DNA of 64,000 nucleotides, from assembly GCF_014200455.1 (NCBI RefSeq), contig NZ_JACHBW010000023.1, forward strand, positions 36,138 through 100,137, given 5' to 3'. The DNA is from Paraburkholderia bannensis (GTDB taxonomy: Bacteria; Pseudomonadota; Gammaproteobacteria; Burkholderiales; Burkholderiaceae). The position numbers and the translations under genes were made by a program. The notes beneath the pieces were generated by a model that saw only the letters and a list, made by a program, of their open reading frames with translations, did not search any database and was not told where the DNA came from. Position 1 is the first letter of the stretch. The number at the start of each line of letters is the position of its first letter. This document shows positions 50,671 through 59,361 of this stretch, piece by piece.

Positions 50671-52013
50671 GACGGCAACACCGCGTAGAGCTCAAGCTCG
50701 GCTTCGGGAATCGATGCCGGCAGATAGATCTGGCACGTTCGGGCGCTGATCATCCGCGCAAACGCGGGGTCCGTGCTGTCAACGGCGAAGTACTGGTTCT
50801 CGATGCGCACGGGAATGGCGGCCGGCAGACGCGATACAGGGCGCAACGGGATGCCGGCGAGCGCTGAGTTGACAACCTGCTCGACCTCGTCCGGCGCCCC
50901 CATCTTGCACAGTCTCGGCAACTGGTCGAGCAGCGCGTGAGCCGGCATCGACGCGCGCACCGACAGGTAGTAGTCCGTATCCTCGGTAAGTCGCTCGTCG
51001 TTGATCTGGCCGCGCCACATCGAGGTGCGCAGCCGCTCAAGCGTGATGGGCACGACCCGCGAAGGAATCACGGCATCCAGCAGTGCGCGGATCAGGGATT
51101 CCAGCTCCTCGAATACCGGTTCCGGCGCTCGATGGTCATAAGCGGGAATGGCCTGTAGCGTCTCTGTTGTCGAGAACGTAAGGAGCGACCCGGCCAGCCG
51201 CGCGAGCACAGCGTAAAGCCGTTCGGGATGCTGATCGGGCGCCTGGGCAAGACGCGCCAGTTCCGGCCACGTGCTGTTCACCGAATGCAGCAACCAGAAG
51301 AGCGCAACGTCGGACACCGCATAGTCCGCGATCTGGTCCGAGCGCTCCTTGCGGCGCACCGCAAGACTCGCGCTCTTTGCCGTCAGGATTTCGGACAGGC
51401 GCCGCACGCGTTGCGTGAGCCGCGTGCTGGCCGAAAGGAGAAGACAGGGCGGCACAAACGTTTCATCCTGCTCGAAGCGGCCCTGCGGCGTACGCACGAG
51501 ACGCGCCACCGGGCACGTAATGTAGTCGTCCGGCTTCTCGAAGTCGAACAGCAGCGCCACGATCTGACGCTCGACGCTGATCTCTTCCTTTCCCTCGCCA
51601 TTGATATCGGCGACATGGAGGTATTCGCGCGTCACGCGCCGGGGCCGCGCGTGCTTCTCGCCGGGCTCCACGCAGTTGCTGCCCTTGGGATCGACGAGGG
51701 CCACCCCGGCCAGCACCGTTACCGCATCGACACCGCCAGGAACGTCGGCCAGACTGCGCGCGCCCGGCAGCCAGTCGGCGGTCTCGCTGTCGATCAGCGT
51801 GCCATCGCGCAGCCGTGCCGTGAGTCTGGTGAGTTGCAAACGGTCAACGGCGAGCGCCTTTGCATCCAGTGCAACAGCGCAGACGCCCCAGGCATCGGGG
51901 CTGGCGATGCGGGCAATCTGGTCATTGGCAAATTGTTCCCACAGCGCCTGCTGCTGGAAGTGCTGCGGCGTCATGAAAATGCCGCGCGCCCAAAGGGGTT
52001 TCGTGATTTCCAT
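50667..52013 (-). CDS. tssK: T6SS baseplate-membrane connector TssK
   Basis: A 448-residue TssK. The N-terminus P-L-W-A-R-G-I-F-M-T-P-Q-H-F-Q-Q-Q is the family hallmark, and the C-terminal Y-F-A-V-D-S-T-D-P-A-F and I-Y-L-P-A-S-I-P are also typical. TssK trimers link the baseplate to the cytoplasmic domains of TssL and TssM. It overlaps tssL2 by 4 bases and starts 13 bases after tssC2. This tight order pairs TssK with TssL copy 2. Confidence 0.95.
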   Translation of the reverse strand: MEITKPLWARGIFMTPQHFQQQALWEQFANDQIARIASPDAWGVCAVALDAKALAVDRLQLTRLTARLRDGTLIDSETADWLPGARSLADVPGGVDAVTVLAGVALVDPKGSNCVEPGEKHARPRRVTREYLHVADINGEGKEEISVERQIVALLFDFEKPDDYITCPVARLVRTPQGRFEQDETFVPPCLLLSASTRLTQRVRRLSEILTAKSASLAVRRKERSDQIADYAVSDVALFWLLHSVNSTWPELARLAQAPDQHPERLYAVLARLAGSLLTFSTTETLQAIPAYDHRAPEPVFEELESLIRALLDAVIPSRVVPITLERLRTSMWRGQINDERLTEDTDYYLSVRASMPAHALLDQLPRLCKMGAPDEVEQVVNSALAGIPLRPVSRLPAAIPVRIENQYFAVDSTDPAFARMISARTCQIYLPASIPEAELELYAVLPS

Positions 52014-52026
52014 CGTGGATAAGGAT

Positions 52027-53430
52027 TCAGGTAAGGGGGGCGGGCAGGTCCCGTTTTTTGGCCTTGGGCATCTGTGACATGAGCGACAGGCTCACATCCA
52101 TGCCCTCGATCTGGAAGTGCGGAACAACGTAGAGCGCGACGCGAAAAAAGCCGGGATTGTCTTCAATGTCGTGCACCTCGACACGGGCTTCTCGCAAGGG
52201 ATGGGAAGCCTGCAGTTCATCGCCTGCATCCTTCATTTCCGTAACGAGTTCCTTGACCCAGTTGTTGAGTTCGAGTTCAAGCAGGCGCCGGTCTTTGGTC
52301 GTACCGATATTCTCGCGCTGGATCATCTTCAGGTAGTGCGCGATACGCGAGAGCAGGAAAATGTACGGCAGGCGTGCATTGATACGGCTATTGGCTGAAG
52401 CGTCCGGTGTGTCGTAGACCGTGGGTTTCTGCGTCGAATGCGCGGAGTAGAAGCAGGCGTAGTCATGATTGCTGGTGTACGAAAGCGCGATCAGCCCGAG
52501 CCCGGCGAATTCGAATTCACGGGTTTCGGGAATCAGTGCGTCGGTCGCGATCTTGCCCAGCCCCCCTGTATCGAGGTCGTAGAGATGGACCGGCAGATCT
52601 GGAATCAGGCCACCGGCCCTCGGGCCCCGGATCTGAAGACACCATCCGTTGCGAACGAAACTTCTCACCAGGTTCACGGCGAAGGCAAATGCTGCGTTCG
52701 CCCACACGAACGCGCGACTTCCGTCACTACGGACATCCTCGACGTAGTTGAAAGCCCGTACGGGGGAGGTGTCGGCTCCGTACGGAAGGCGCGCGAGGAA
52801 GCGGGGCAGCGTTAGCCCGACATAGCGTGCGTCCTCCGTTTCCCGGAATGCCTTCCATTTGAGATACGTTGCGCGCTCGAAATAACCGGGCAGATCGCGT
52901 ATTCCCGCCACTTCCTCCATCGACGTCCGACCAAAGAACTCTGGCGAAACAGCGCCAATAAAGGGCATGTGCGCCGCAGCCGCGACCTTGGACAGACTGC
53001 GCAACAGCGCAATGTCCGGCGCACCCGCATCGAACGCGTAGTTCGCAATGATCGCCGCAAAAGGATAGGCGCCTGGCGTGTCGTATTCCTGGGTGTAGGT
53101 CTGGATGAAGAGGCCGCTCTGCGTCAGATCAGGAGCATCCTCAAAGTCCTGGCGCAATGTTTCCTTCGAAGCGTCAAGCACCTCGATCTGCACCCGGCTG
53201 CGAAAGTCCGTCCGCTCCACCAGAAACTGTAGCCCACGCCATCCCGATTCGAGCGTCTGGAACGTGGGGTGATGCAGGACGGCGTCGACCTGGCTGCCGA
53301 GCATGCGGTCGAGGGTAGCGAGGTCGTGATCGATGTGTAGCGTGTTCACGCGCATATGCTCATGCGCAAACACGCCAGGATTCGTGGCCTGAATGTCTCG
53401 CGGAGTATTGTTTTGGGCGCTTGCGCTCAT
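52027..53430 (-). CDS. T6SS TssC-like sheath protein, copy 2
   Basis: A 467-residue TssC paralogue. It shares with copy 1 the L-x-x-G-W-R-G-L, S-K-V-A-A-A-A-H-M-P-F-I, A-N-S-R-I-N-A-R-L-P-Y-I-F and M-I-Q-R-E-N-I-G blocks and a near-identical C-terminus. It lacks about 45 residues at the N-terminus, the region that in TssC docks the TssB helices and neighbouring subunits. No second tssB accompanies it. Rhizobial imp-type clusters also carry two TssC-like proteins, so the arrangement has precedent, but the role of the second is not settled. It heads the operon with tssK, tssL2 and tssE. Confidence 0.9.
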   Translation of the reverse strand: MSASAQNNTPRDIQATNPGVFAHEHMRVNTLHIDHDLATLDRMLGSQVDAVLHHPTFQTLESGWRGLQFLVERTDFRSRVQIEVLDASKETLRQDFEDAPDLTQSGLFIQTYTQEYDTPGAYPFAAIIANYAFDAGAPDIALLRSLSKVAAAAHMPFIGAVSPEFFGRTSMEEVAGIRDLPGYFERATYLKWKAFRETEDARYVGLTLPRFLARLPYGADTSPVRAFNYVEDVRSDGSRAFVWANAAFAFAVNLVRSFVRNGWCLQIRGPRAGGLIPDLPVHLYDLDTGGLGKIATDALIPETREFEFAGLGLIALSYTSNHDYACFYSAHSTQKPTVYDTPDASANSRINARLPYIFLLSRIAHYLKMIQRENIGTTKDRRLLELELNNWVKELVTEMKDAGDELQASHPLREARVEVHDIEDNPGFFRVALYVVPHFQIEGMDVSLSLMSQMPKAKKRDLPAPLT

Positions 53431-53703
53431 GGTTCCATGTCTTATCTGTCCCGGCTTTGCTTAGCCAGCGATATTTATCACGGCGTCTGTCTCATAATCA
53501 TATTCGAGCATCAAGAATGTTCATGTTATGACGGGCCGCAACAAATATCGCCGGGCGGAATTTGCAATGCTTCAAGCGGAGTACGAGTCGGCATAATTTT
53601 TCCTCTAAATAGCCGTTGTGTCCGCATTTAAGTATGAATTTGTCTTCTTCATGATGATTCATATCGCGGTTAAGATGCAGTGATAATCAGATTGAGAGTA
53701 GAT

Positions 53704-53960
53704 ATGGCAAGTCTGTCTGACGCGAGCAGGGCAGTTCGTAAACAGTCCGACGCGTACGCCTGGCCGCAAGGATATTTTCTCGATGTGCCGGGATTAGATA
53801 GCGCGGCGTAGTTGTCCGTCGTGTCGTTCGAGGCTGTTGAGAAAATGGGCGAGCCTGATGTCGTCACCTTTGAGGTAACCCAACCGCAGCGTTTCGCACG
53901 CGCGGACTAGCTGAACCACGACTCGTCCTTCAGATCGGTCCCGGACGACGGCTTGCCAAG
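53704..53960 (+). pseudogene. VgrG N-terminal fragment with in-frame stops
   Basis: From the ATG at 53704 the translation parallels the start of the intact VgrG at 54401: Y-F-L-D-V-P-G, then L-S-V-V-S-F-E-A-V-E-K-M-G-E-P, Q-P-Q-R-F-A-R-A-D and P-D-D-G. TAG stops interrupt at codon 36 (53809) and codon 69 (53908). Similarity ends near 53960, where a reversed PAAR fragment begins. It is the dead 5' end of an earlier vgrG copy. Confidence 0.85.
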
Positions 53961-53961
53961 A

Positions 53962-54026
53962 ATATTTTCGCCTCCATCCAGCACGCGACCACCCGCTGTC
54001 GGGAGATCTCCTTTCAATGCCATCAT
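53962..54026 (-). pseudogene. PAAR-domain N-terminal fragment
   Basis: Reading the minus strand from the ATG at 54026 gives M-M-A-L-K-G-D-L-P-T-A-G-G-R-V-L-D-G-G-E-N-I, the start of a PAAR protein much like the intact one at 49233-49511. About 22 codons remain before the sequence becomes antisense to the vgrG fragment. It is a broken gene at a recombination junction. Confidence 0.65.
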
Positions 54027-54400
54027 CTTTGTCGTCTGGATTTTGCTCCTGGTTTGCCGGCAAGACGTCCCGTATCAGTCCGGCGCGCTGTGTTCTTCGA
54101 TTGGCGTGAATCGCGGATTACCGGGCTGCAGGCGACGTGCCGCTGAGTTACCCCAGCCCCACTGGATTTAGGGGTTTCTAGCACGTAGCCCATCTCAAAA
54201 CCAGCGCGAAATGCAGGCGGTTACGGCGATTTGATCGAAGGTAACGCGACCTCATTAAAAGCTCCCCGACCCCTTCACTGCGGGGTATGCCGCAGTGTAC
54301 CTTCCATCCAGCGATACATGGGTGCCGTGCATGCTGGCTAATCAATTCATTGCGCATGGCCTGAGAAAGCATTACTGGTCCGGTTGGGAGATGTTGCACA
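54027..54400. other. Gap before the second vgrG, no gene seen
   Basis: About 370 bases between the PAAR fragment and vgrG. A GGGAG near 54386 may be the vgrG ribosome-binding site, though the spacing is long. No clear promoter, terminator or coding frame was recognised. Confidence 0.4.
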
Positions 54401-56755
54401 ATGGCAGGCTTGTATGATGAAGAAAAGCAGTCCTTATCAAGCCTGACGGCAATCCCGGGTCGCCAGGCGTACTTTCTCGATGTGCCGGGGACGGAAAGCG
54501 CTGCCGCGTTGTCGGTCGTGTCGTTTTCCGCCACCGAAAAGATGGGCGAGCCAAACGTAACCACCATCGAACTGACCCATCCGCAGCAGCTTGCACGCAC
54601 CGAATATCTTAATCGCGATGCGATATTCAGAATCGTTTCTGACGATGGTGTAACGAGAGCGTTTTCGGGCTATATCGAGCGATTTTCCACCGTGCAGACC
54701 ACGAAAGACTACACCAAATACCAGGTGGTCCTGAAGTCTCACTTCGCACGTCTGCAGGCCGGCACCAACACCCAGGTTTTCCAGCATCTCACGATCCCGC
54801 AGATTATCCAGAAGATCCTGCGTACGCACGGCATTCGCGAACACCAGATGCTGTTCCGGCTGCGTGGCAGCTATCCGAAAGTGCTGTGGCGCTTCCAGTA
54901 CCAGATGTCGGACTTCGACTATGTGCATATGCTCATGGAGAAGAGCGGCATCTACTGCTACATCGTCGAGACCGAATACGGCGACCAGATCGTCTTTGGC
55001 GACGATATTGATCATTATATCTACGACCCGCGGTTGATCGTCCCGTACCGCGAGGCGTCCGGGCTTGAAGCAGGTGGGATCGAGGCCGTCACGACGTTAA
55101 AGACCCACACCGAGATTGTGTCGCAGTCAGTTCAGGTCGCTGACTACAACCCCGAGTCTTCCTGGGAACGATACAGAGATCAGGCGAATGTTGCGCCTCA
55201 GGACCCAACGACTTACGGCCAGCCGTACATTTACGGGACTGGCCACCTCGATCAGCAAGGTGCCAGGTGGCAGGCGCAACTCCGCCATGAGGCAGCGCTG
55301 GCCCGCCAGGTGATCTACGAAGGCGAGAGCAACATCGTCGCGCTGCAGTGCGCGCGCGTGCTCGAAACCGATATCGTGTTGCCCGATGCGCCGCAGGGGC
55401 AGATGATCACCGAAATCACCCACAGCGGTGCGCGTGAAAAGGCTTATTCCAACAGCTACAAGGCCATCCCTGCCGACCGGCGCTTCCGCTTGCAGTTCGA
55501 ACCCGGGAAGTGGGCCAAAATCGCCGGCACGCTTAGCGCACGCGTGTGCAGCCCGGATAAATACACCTATGCTTATTTAAACGCCGCGGGCTATTACGTC
55601 GTCCGCCTCGATGCTGATTTTGGTGACTGGCCAAAGGGTGGCGAGAGTGTGCCGCTGCGGCTGGCGAAACCCTTCGCAGGCAAGTTGCAGACCGGCATGC
55701 ACTTCGTCGCGCTGGATAACGACGAGGCCAAGATTACCTTCCGGGACGGTGACCCGGATAAGCCTGAAATTAGTGGCTTCCATCACCATTCGCAGGCGCG
55801 CGACCTGGTGACGAGCGACCGGCGCTGGCTGTCCCGCAACATGATCCGAACGCAGAGCAACAACAAGCTGCGCATGGAGGATTGGGAGGGACAGGAGGGG
55901 ATCAAACTTAGCACCGAACACTCGGGAAAATCGCAACTGAATCTCGGCTATCTGGTGAACCAGAAGCTTGAGTACAGGGGCGAGGGTTTTGAGCTTCGGA
56001 CTTCGGGATACGGTGCGATTCGATCAGGAAAGGGCTTGCTGATCACGACCAGCGATCGTTCGAATGCACAGGGCAGGCAATTGGACATGCAGGAGCTAAT
56101 GCAGCAGCTCCAGGCGGCCAGTACGCTGACGGAGCGTCTCGCACAATGTGCCGAGAAAGCCCAGGCAGAAGCCGCAGACGTCAAGGCCATGAACGATGTG
56201 CTGCAATCCCAGATTAAAGATTTGCAGCAAGCGGTGATGTTGCTGTCTTCAGCTTCCAGTATTGCAGCCGCAACGCCAGAGTCAATTCTGCAAAGTGCCG
56301 GGCGTAATCTCGCCTTCGTCGCAGGGCAAAACGCGGACGTTGGTGCACAGGGCAAGATCACGATGACAGCCGGAGAGCTGATCAGCCTGTTTGCGCAACA
56401 AATGGGTATCCAGTTGATTGCGGGTCATGGCAAGGTGGATCTGCAGGCTCAGAATGATGCGATGTCGCTGACCGCGCTTAAGGATGTCTCAATCGCCAGC
56501 GTTGACGGGCGGCTGGTTCTCTCTGCGGCGAAGGAAGTGTGGATTGGGGCCGATGGCTCTTACATTCGTATCAGCGGTAGCCGCATTGAGAACGTTACTT
56601 CCGGGGACATCCTCGAGAAGTGCGCGGTATGGGACAAACCCGGTGCCTCATCTGGCAAGGCCGCAGCAGCACTACCTCAGTCTGACGCCGTGTTGTGCGC
56701 GTTGAGGGCTGAACAGGCGAACGCAGGCCACGGTGCTTTGATGGGAGGGGCTTAG
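54401..56755 (+). CDS. vgrG: T6SS spike protein VgrG (TssI), second copy
   Basis: A 784-residue VgrG. The gp27-like base spans about residues 20-370, with R-V-L-E-T-D-I-V-L as the linker. The gp5-like region and DUF2345-type C-terminal part follow: G-F-H-H-H-S-Q-A-R-D, then short repeated strands and a coiled Gln/Ala-rich helix (about 560-625). It differs strongly from the 24.6-kb copy and matches the dead fragment at 53.7 kb better. It precedes its own DUF4123 adaptor by one base and the VasX-like effector, so it is dedicated to that cargo. Confidence 0.94.
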   Translation: MAGLYDEEKQSLSSLTAIPGRQAYFLDVPGTESAAALSVVSFSATEKMGEPNVTTIELTHPQQLARTEYLNRDAIFRIVSDDGVTRAFSGYIERFSTVQTTKDYTKYQVVLKSHFARLQAGTNTQVFQHLTIPQIIQKILRTHGIREHQMLFRLRGSYPKVLWRFQYQMSDFDYVHMLMEKSGIYCYIVETEYGDQIVFGDDIDHYIYDPRLIVPYREASGLEAGGIEAVTTLKTHTEIVSQSVQVADYNPESSWERYRDQANVAPQDPTTYGQPYIYGTGHLDQQGARWQAQLRHEAALARQVIYEGESNIVALQCARVLETDIVLPDAPQGQMITEITHSGAREKAYSNSYKAIPADRRFRLQFEPGKWAKIAGTLSARVCSPDKYTYAYLNAAGYYVVRLDADFGDWPKGGESVPLRLAKPFAGKLQTGMHFVALDNDEAKITFRDGDPDKPEISGFHHHSQARDLVTSDRRWLSRNMIRTQSNNKLRMEDWEGQEGIKLSTEHSGKSQLNLGYLVNQKLEYRGEGFELRTSGYGAIRSGKGLLITTSDRSNAQGRQLDMQELMQQLQAASTLTERLAQCAEKAQAEAADVKAMNDVLQSQIKDLQQAVMLLSSASSIAAATPESILQSAGRNLAFVAGQNADVGAQGKITMTAGELISLFAQQMGIQLIAGHGKVDLQAQNDAMSLTALKDVSIASVDGRLVLSAAKEVWIGADGSYIRISGSRIENVTSGDILEKCAVWDKPGASSGKAAAALPQSDAVLCALRAEQANAGHGALMGGA

Positions 56756-56756
56756 T

Positions 56757-57629
56757 ATGTCCACCTCTCACGATCGAAGCGGGAATATTGCAGCGGCGCG
56801 CTTGAGGTACGTATTGATTGACGCTGCGCGGGCCGACAGTTCGTATTGGAGCGATCTGACTTATCTGCCAATCGTTCCAGAGCGTTTTCGCGCCCAGCCA
56901 GAACTGTTCCCAATCCTCGTTGACATTCACGCGTTGGGCGCAGAGGGACATACGAAAATCCTGCAAAGAGCCGCATCTTCAGAGCAGCAGGACGGCGTGC
57001 AGTATATCCACGCGTTCCTCGACGCCGCGACTGAACCCTCGGCGCTAGCGGCCCATCTGATTCGACGTATGTCTGTCAGACGTCCTGATGGCGTGGAGGA
57101 CGTTCTGCGCTTTTATGATCCATTTGTGTTCCGGCATTTGCGTTGGCTTTTGGACGTCCATCAATTGGACGGCCTGCTCGGCCCGGTGAGTCAATGGTAC
57201 TGGCCTGAGCCTGATGGCATGTGGCATTCGCAATTGCGCGTGTCGGACCACGCGAGCCTGCGTCCTTTGCGATTGACACCTGAGCAATGGCCCACGCTGT
57301 TGAGAATGGCGGATCTCAATGTGGCGCTCCGGAAGCTCTCGCATCTTGGTTTCATGCAACAGCATGATACAAGCACTGCCCAGCAGATCGACAGGCTCCT
57401 GGCGGAGGCGTGGGGGGGGCACGGCATGAGTGATCGGCAGGACCGGCTGCTCTTCGCCATACAGGCAAGTTATTACCACCGCCATATTCATAAGCATCCC
57501 GTGCTCCAGAGTCGCTTGAATCAGGCAGCGACGGGAGCCATGACATTCGTTACGGCTTGCGCCGATCTCGACGATCCCAAAATGCGCCAGTTGGCAGAAG
57601 AACTCGAACAAATTCACGCAAACCAGTAA
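56757..57629 (+). CDS. DUF4123 T6SS adaptor/chaperone, second copy
   Basis: A 290-residue DUF4123 protein: the start strand L-R-Y-V-L-I-D-A-A-R near residue 16, R-R-M-S-V-R-R-P-D-G-V-E-D-V-L-R-F-Y-D-P-F-V-F near 104 and Q-W-Y-W-P-E-P-D-G-M-W near 146. It should load the adjacent VasX-like toxin on the upstream VgrG. It begins one base after the vgrG stop and ends 3 bases before the effector start. Confidence 0.85.
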   Translation: MSTSHDRSGNIAAARLRYVLIDAARADSSYWSDLTYLPIVPERFRAQPELFPILVDIHALGAEGHTKILQRAASSEQQDGVQYIHAFLDAATEPSALAAHLIRRMSVRRPDGVEDVLRFYDPFVFRHLRWLLDVHQLDGLLGPVSQWYWPEPDGMWHSQLRVSDHASLRPLRLTPEQWPTLLRMADLNVALRKLSHLGFMQQHDTSTAQQIDRLLAEAWGGHGMSDRQDRLLFAIQASYYHRHIHKHPVLQSRLNQAATGAMTFVTACADLDDPKMRQLAEELEQIHANQ

Positions 57630-57632
57630 ATC

Positions 57633-58100
57633 ATGAACGCTACTGCTTCTCAAATGCCGCAGCAGAATTGCCCGTTTTGCGACAAGCACGGTTTGCCCAT
57701 TCTGCCGGTGCGTTACACCATCGCCCGGGCCGACAAGGGCAACGCGCCGGCGCTTGCCGCTCCCTTTGGTGCCGACGTGACATCTATCGACCTGCCGGCC
57801 AAAATTGCGCGCTACACAATGCGCCTGCTGCGACCCGGTTACCTGTATGTGTTTGATGAGAAACGCAATGAGTGGCGCGGGTACATTGTCAACACGCAGA
57901 GCTATCTTTACGCCTTTGACATCCATGCCAAGGTATCGGGTGTTGTTGGTGAAAAGGAGTTCAACAACGCCTGCAAGGCAAAGAACGATCCGTACCTTGC
58001 TCGCTGCATTACGGTAACGGACGCAGCAAATGCGACCCGTGTCTGGCTTGGATTCAGTGACACCATGTGGACTCCGGCGGTGCTCCAGAGGCGTGGTTGA
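57633..58100 (+). CDS. VasX-like T6SS toxin, N-terminal fragment
   Basis: 155 residues matching the N-terminal domain of VasX/BTH_I2691-type effectors: C-P-F-C-D-K-H-G-L-P-I-L-P-V-R-Y, then R-L-L-R-P-G-Y-L-Y-V-F-D-E and Y-L-Y-A-F-D. This domain is expected to bind the adaptor and VgrG. The frame ends at W-T-P-A-V-L-Q-R, where intact relatives continue for several hundred residues. An overlapping frame at 58067 encodes the membrane half, so the toxin gene is split, probably with an internal deletion. The product may still be made but lacks the pore-forming part. Confidence 0.75.
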   Translation: MNATASQMPQQNCPFCDKHGLPILPVRYTIARADKGNAPALAAPFGADVTSIDLPAKIARYTMRLLRPGYLYVFDEKRNEWRGYIVNTQSYLYAFDIHAKVSGVVGEKEFNNACKAKNDPYLARCITVTDAANATRVWLGFSDTMWTPAVLQRRG

Positions 58101-59359
58101 CGCGGGCACTGATGCTTAATCATGAGCCCCTGATCAAGGCGTGGACTGACGCGGCGCGCGAACAGGCCACAACGTCAGCATTGCCGTGGAAGGATCTGAT
58201 TGAGAAGTTTCACGACAAGTTCAAGGACGTGATAGTCGAAGGAAGTGAGCACCACCTCGAAAAGCCCTTGGCGGACGCCGTGGCGCGGTGCGTCTACCAG
58301 CTAACTGGCGCTGGTGTCCAGACCCTGAGCAAGGCAATAGACCAGGGGCTGACTGCGGTTGGCGAAAAAATACCCCTAGGCAAAAGTAAATGGTTGATGG
58401 GTGTCGTGGGTTGGGTTGCGCACGTTGGCAATCCCAACTTGGTTGTCGTGGACCTCCGTGGCCAGTTAAGCCGCAAAGATGCCGCACGTATGCTGGCGGG
58501 CATGCTGGCGGCTATGTCAGGAGATGACGCGCAAAAGTTTCGCAGCGGCGCGCGAGCGGCGCTGGACAAACTGGCGGATGCTGAGGGCACACTTCACCCG
58601 TATCACGGCGTGATGCTGGTGGATCAGGCGAAGGCCAAGGAACTGGCGGGATTGTCGGGGTCGGCGCGCCAGACCGCGATGGCAGGGCTGCTTACGCCAG
58701 CCCAGTTCGACGAAATCATGGAGACCAGCGCAGGCAAGCTCGCCAACATGGATTTCAAGTCGGGAGTCGCGCAGTTATTTTTTTCGTCGCTCACGCTTCG
58801 CAGCGCCTACCAGGACATGATGAAGGCGGCGCCTGCGGACGCGATGGCTAAGGGAATCAATTTCGCGGCCGGGGTGGTGGGGCTGGTTGGGACAATGGGG
58901 CAGGCTGCGGGGGCCTTGTTAAGCAAGGCAGAGTGGGGCGCAGCGAAGACTGCGAGGCAGTTCAAGTTCATGGCGATCGAATTGGAGACGCGGGCGGGCT
59001 GGTTTATTGGAGTGGGCAAGTTGATGGGGGTGCTTGGGGGCGTGGTCGCGGGGGTGCTGGTGATCATTGATGGCTGGAAGATGAAGGGAAATCATCCTGT
59101 TCTTGGCTATTTGAATATCACGCTTGGCATTTCTTCTGTGATTGCCGCGTGCCTGATGCTATTTGTGGGAATTGCCGGCATCGCATTTTTGGTGGGACTG
59201 GTTATCATGGCCCTCATGACTGTTATTGCGTGGTTGACACCGAACGCGTTGCAGGACTGGCTGGCGAAGTCACTGTACTTTGGCAAGGGTGGTGATGGGC
59301 CTTTTGATGGCCCGGTTGCGCAGACTGTTGAATTGCAGGCACTCGCAAAAGGAAGCTAA
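58067..59359 (+). CDS. VasX-like T6SS toxin, C-terminal membrane part
   Basis: Up to 430 residues in a frame overlapping the N-terminal fragment. The start could be the GTG at 58067 or the ATG at 58112, neither with a good ribosome-binding site. Residues from about 255 onward carry four hydrophobic segments (I-N-F-A-A-G-V-V-G-L-V-G, G-V-L-G-G-V-V-A-G-V-L-V-I, S-S-V-I-A-A-C-L-M-L-F-V-G and V-G-L-V-I-M-A-L-M-T-V-I), as in the pore-forming C-terminus of VasX. The remainder looks soluble and helical. It is most simply the second half of the toxin gene, separated by a frameshift or deletion at about 58070-58100. Confidence 0.7.
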   Translation: MDSGGAPEAWLTRALMLNHEPLIKAWTDAAREQATTSALPWKDLIEKFHDKFKDVIVEGSEHHLEKPLADAVARCVYQLTGAGVQTLSKAIDQGLTAVGEKIPLGKSKWLMGVVGWVAHVGNPNLVVVDLRGQLSRKDAARMLAGMLAAMSGDDAQKFRSGARAALDKLADAEGTLHPYHGVMLVDQAKAKELAGLSGSARQTAMAGLLTPAQFDEIMETSAGKLANMDFKSGVAQLFFSSLTLRSAYQDMMKAAPADAMAKGINFAAGVVGLVGTMGQAAGALLSKAEWGAAKTARQFKFMAIELETRAGWFIGVGKLMGVLGGVVAGVLVIIDGWKMKGNHPVLGYLNITLGISSVIAACLMLFVGIAGIAFLVGLVIMALMTVIAWLTPNALQDWLAKSLYFGKGGDGPFDGPVAQTVELQALAKGS

Positions 59360-59361
59360 TT

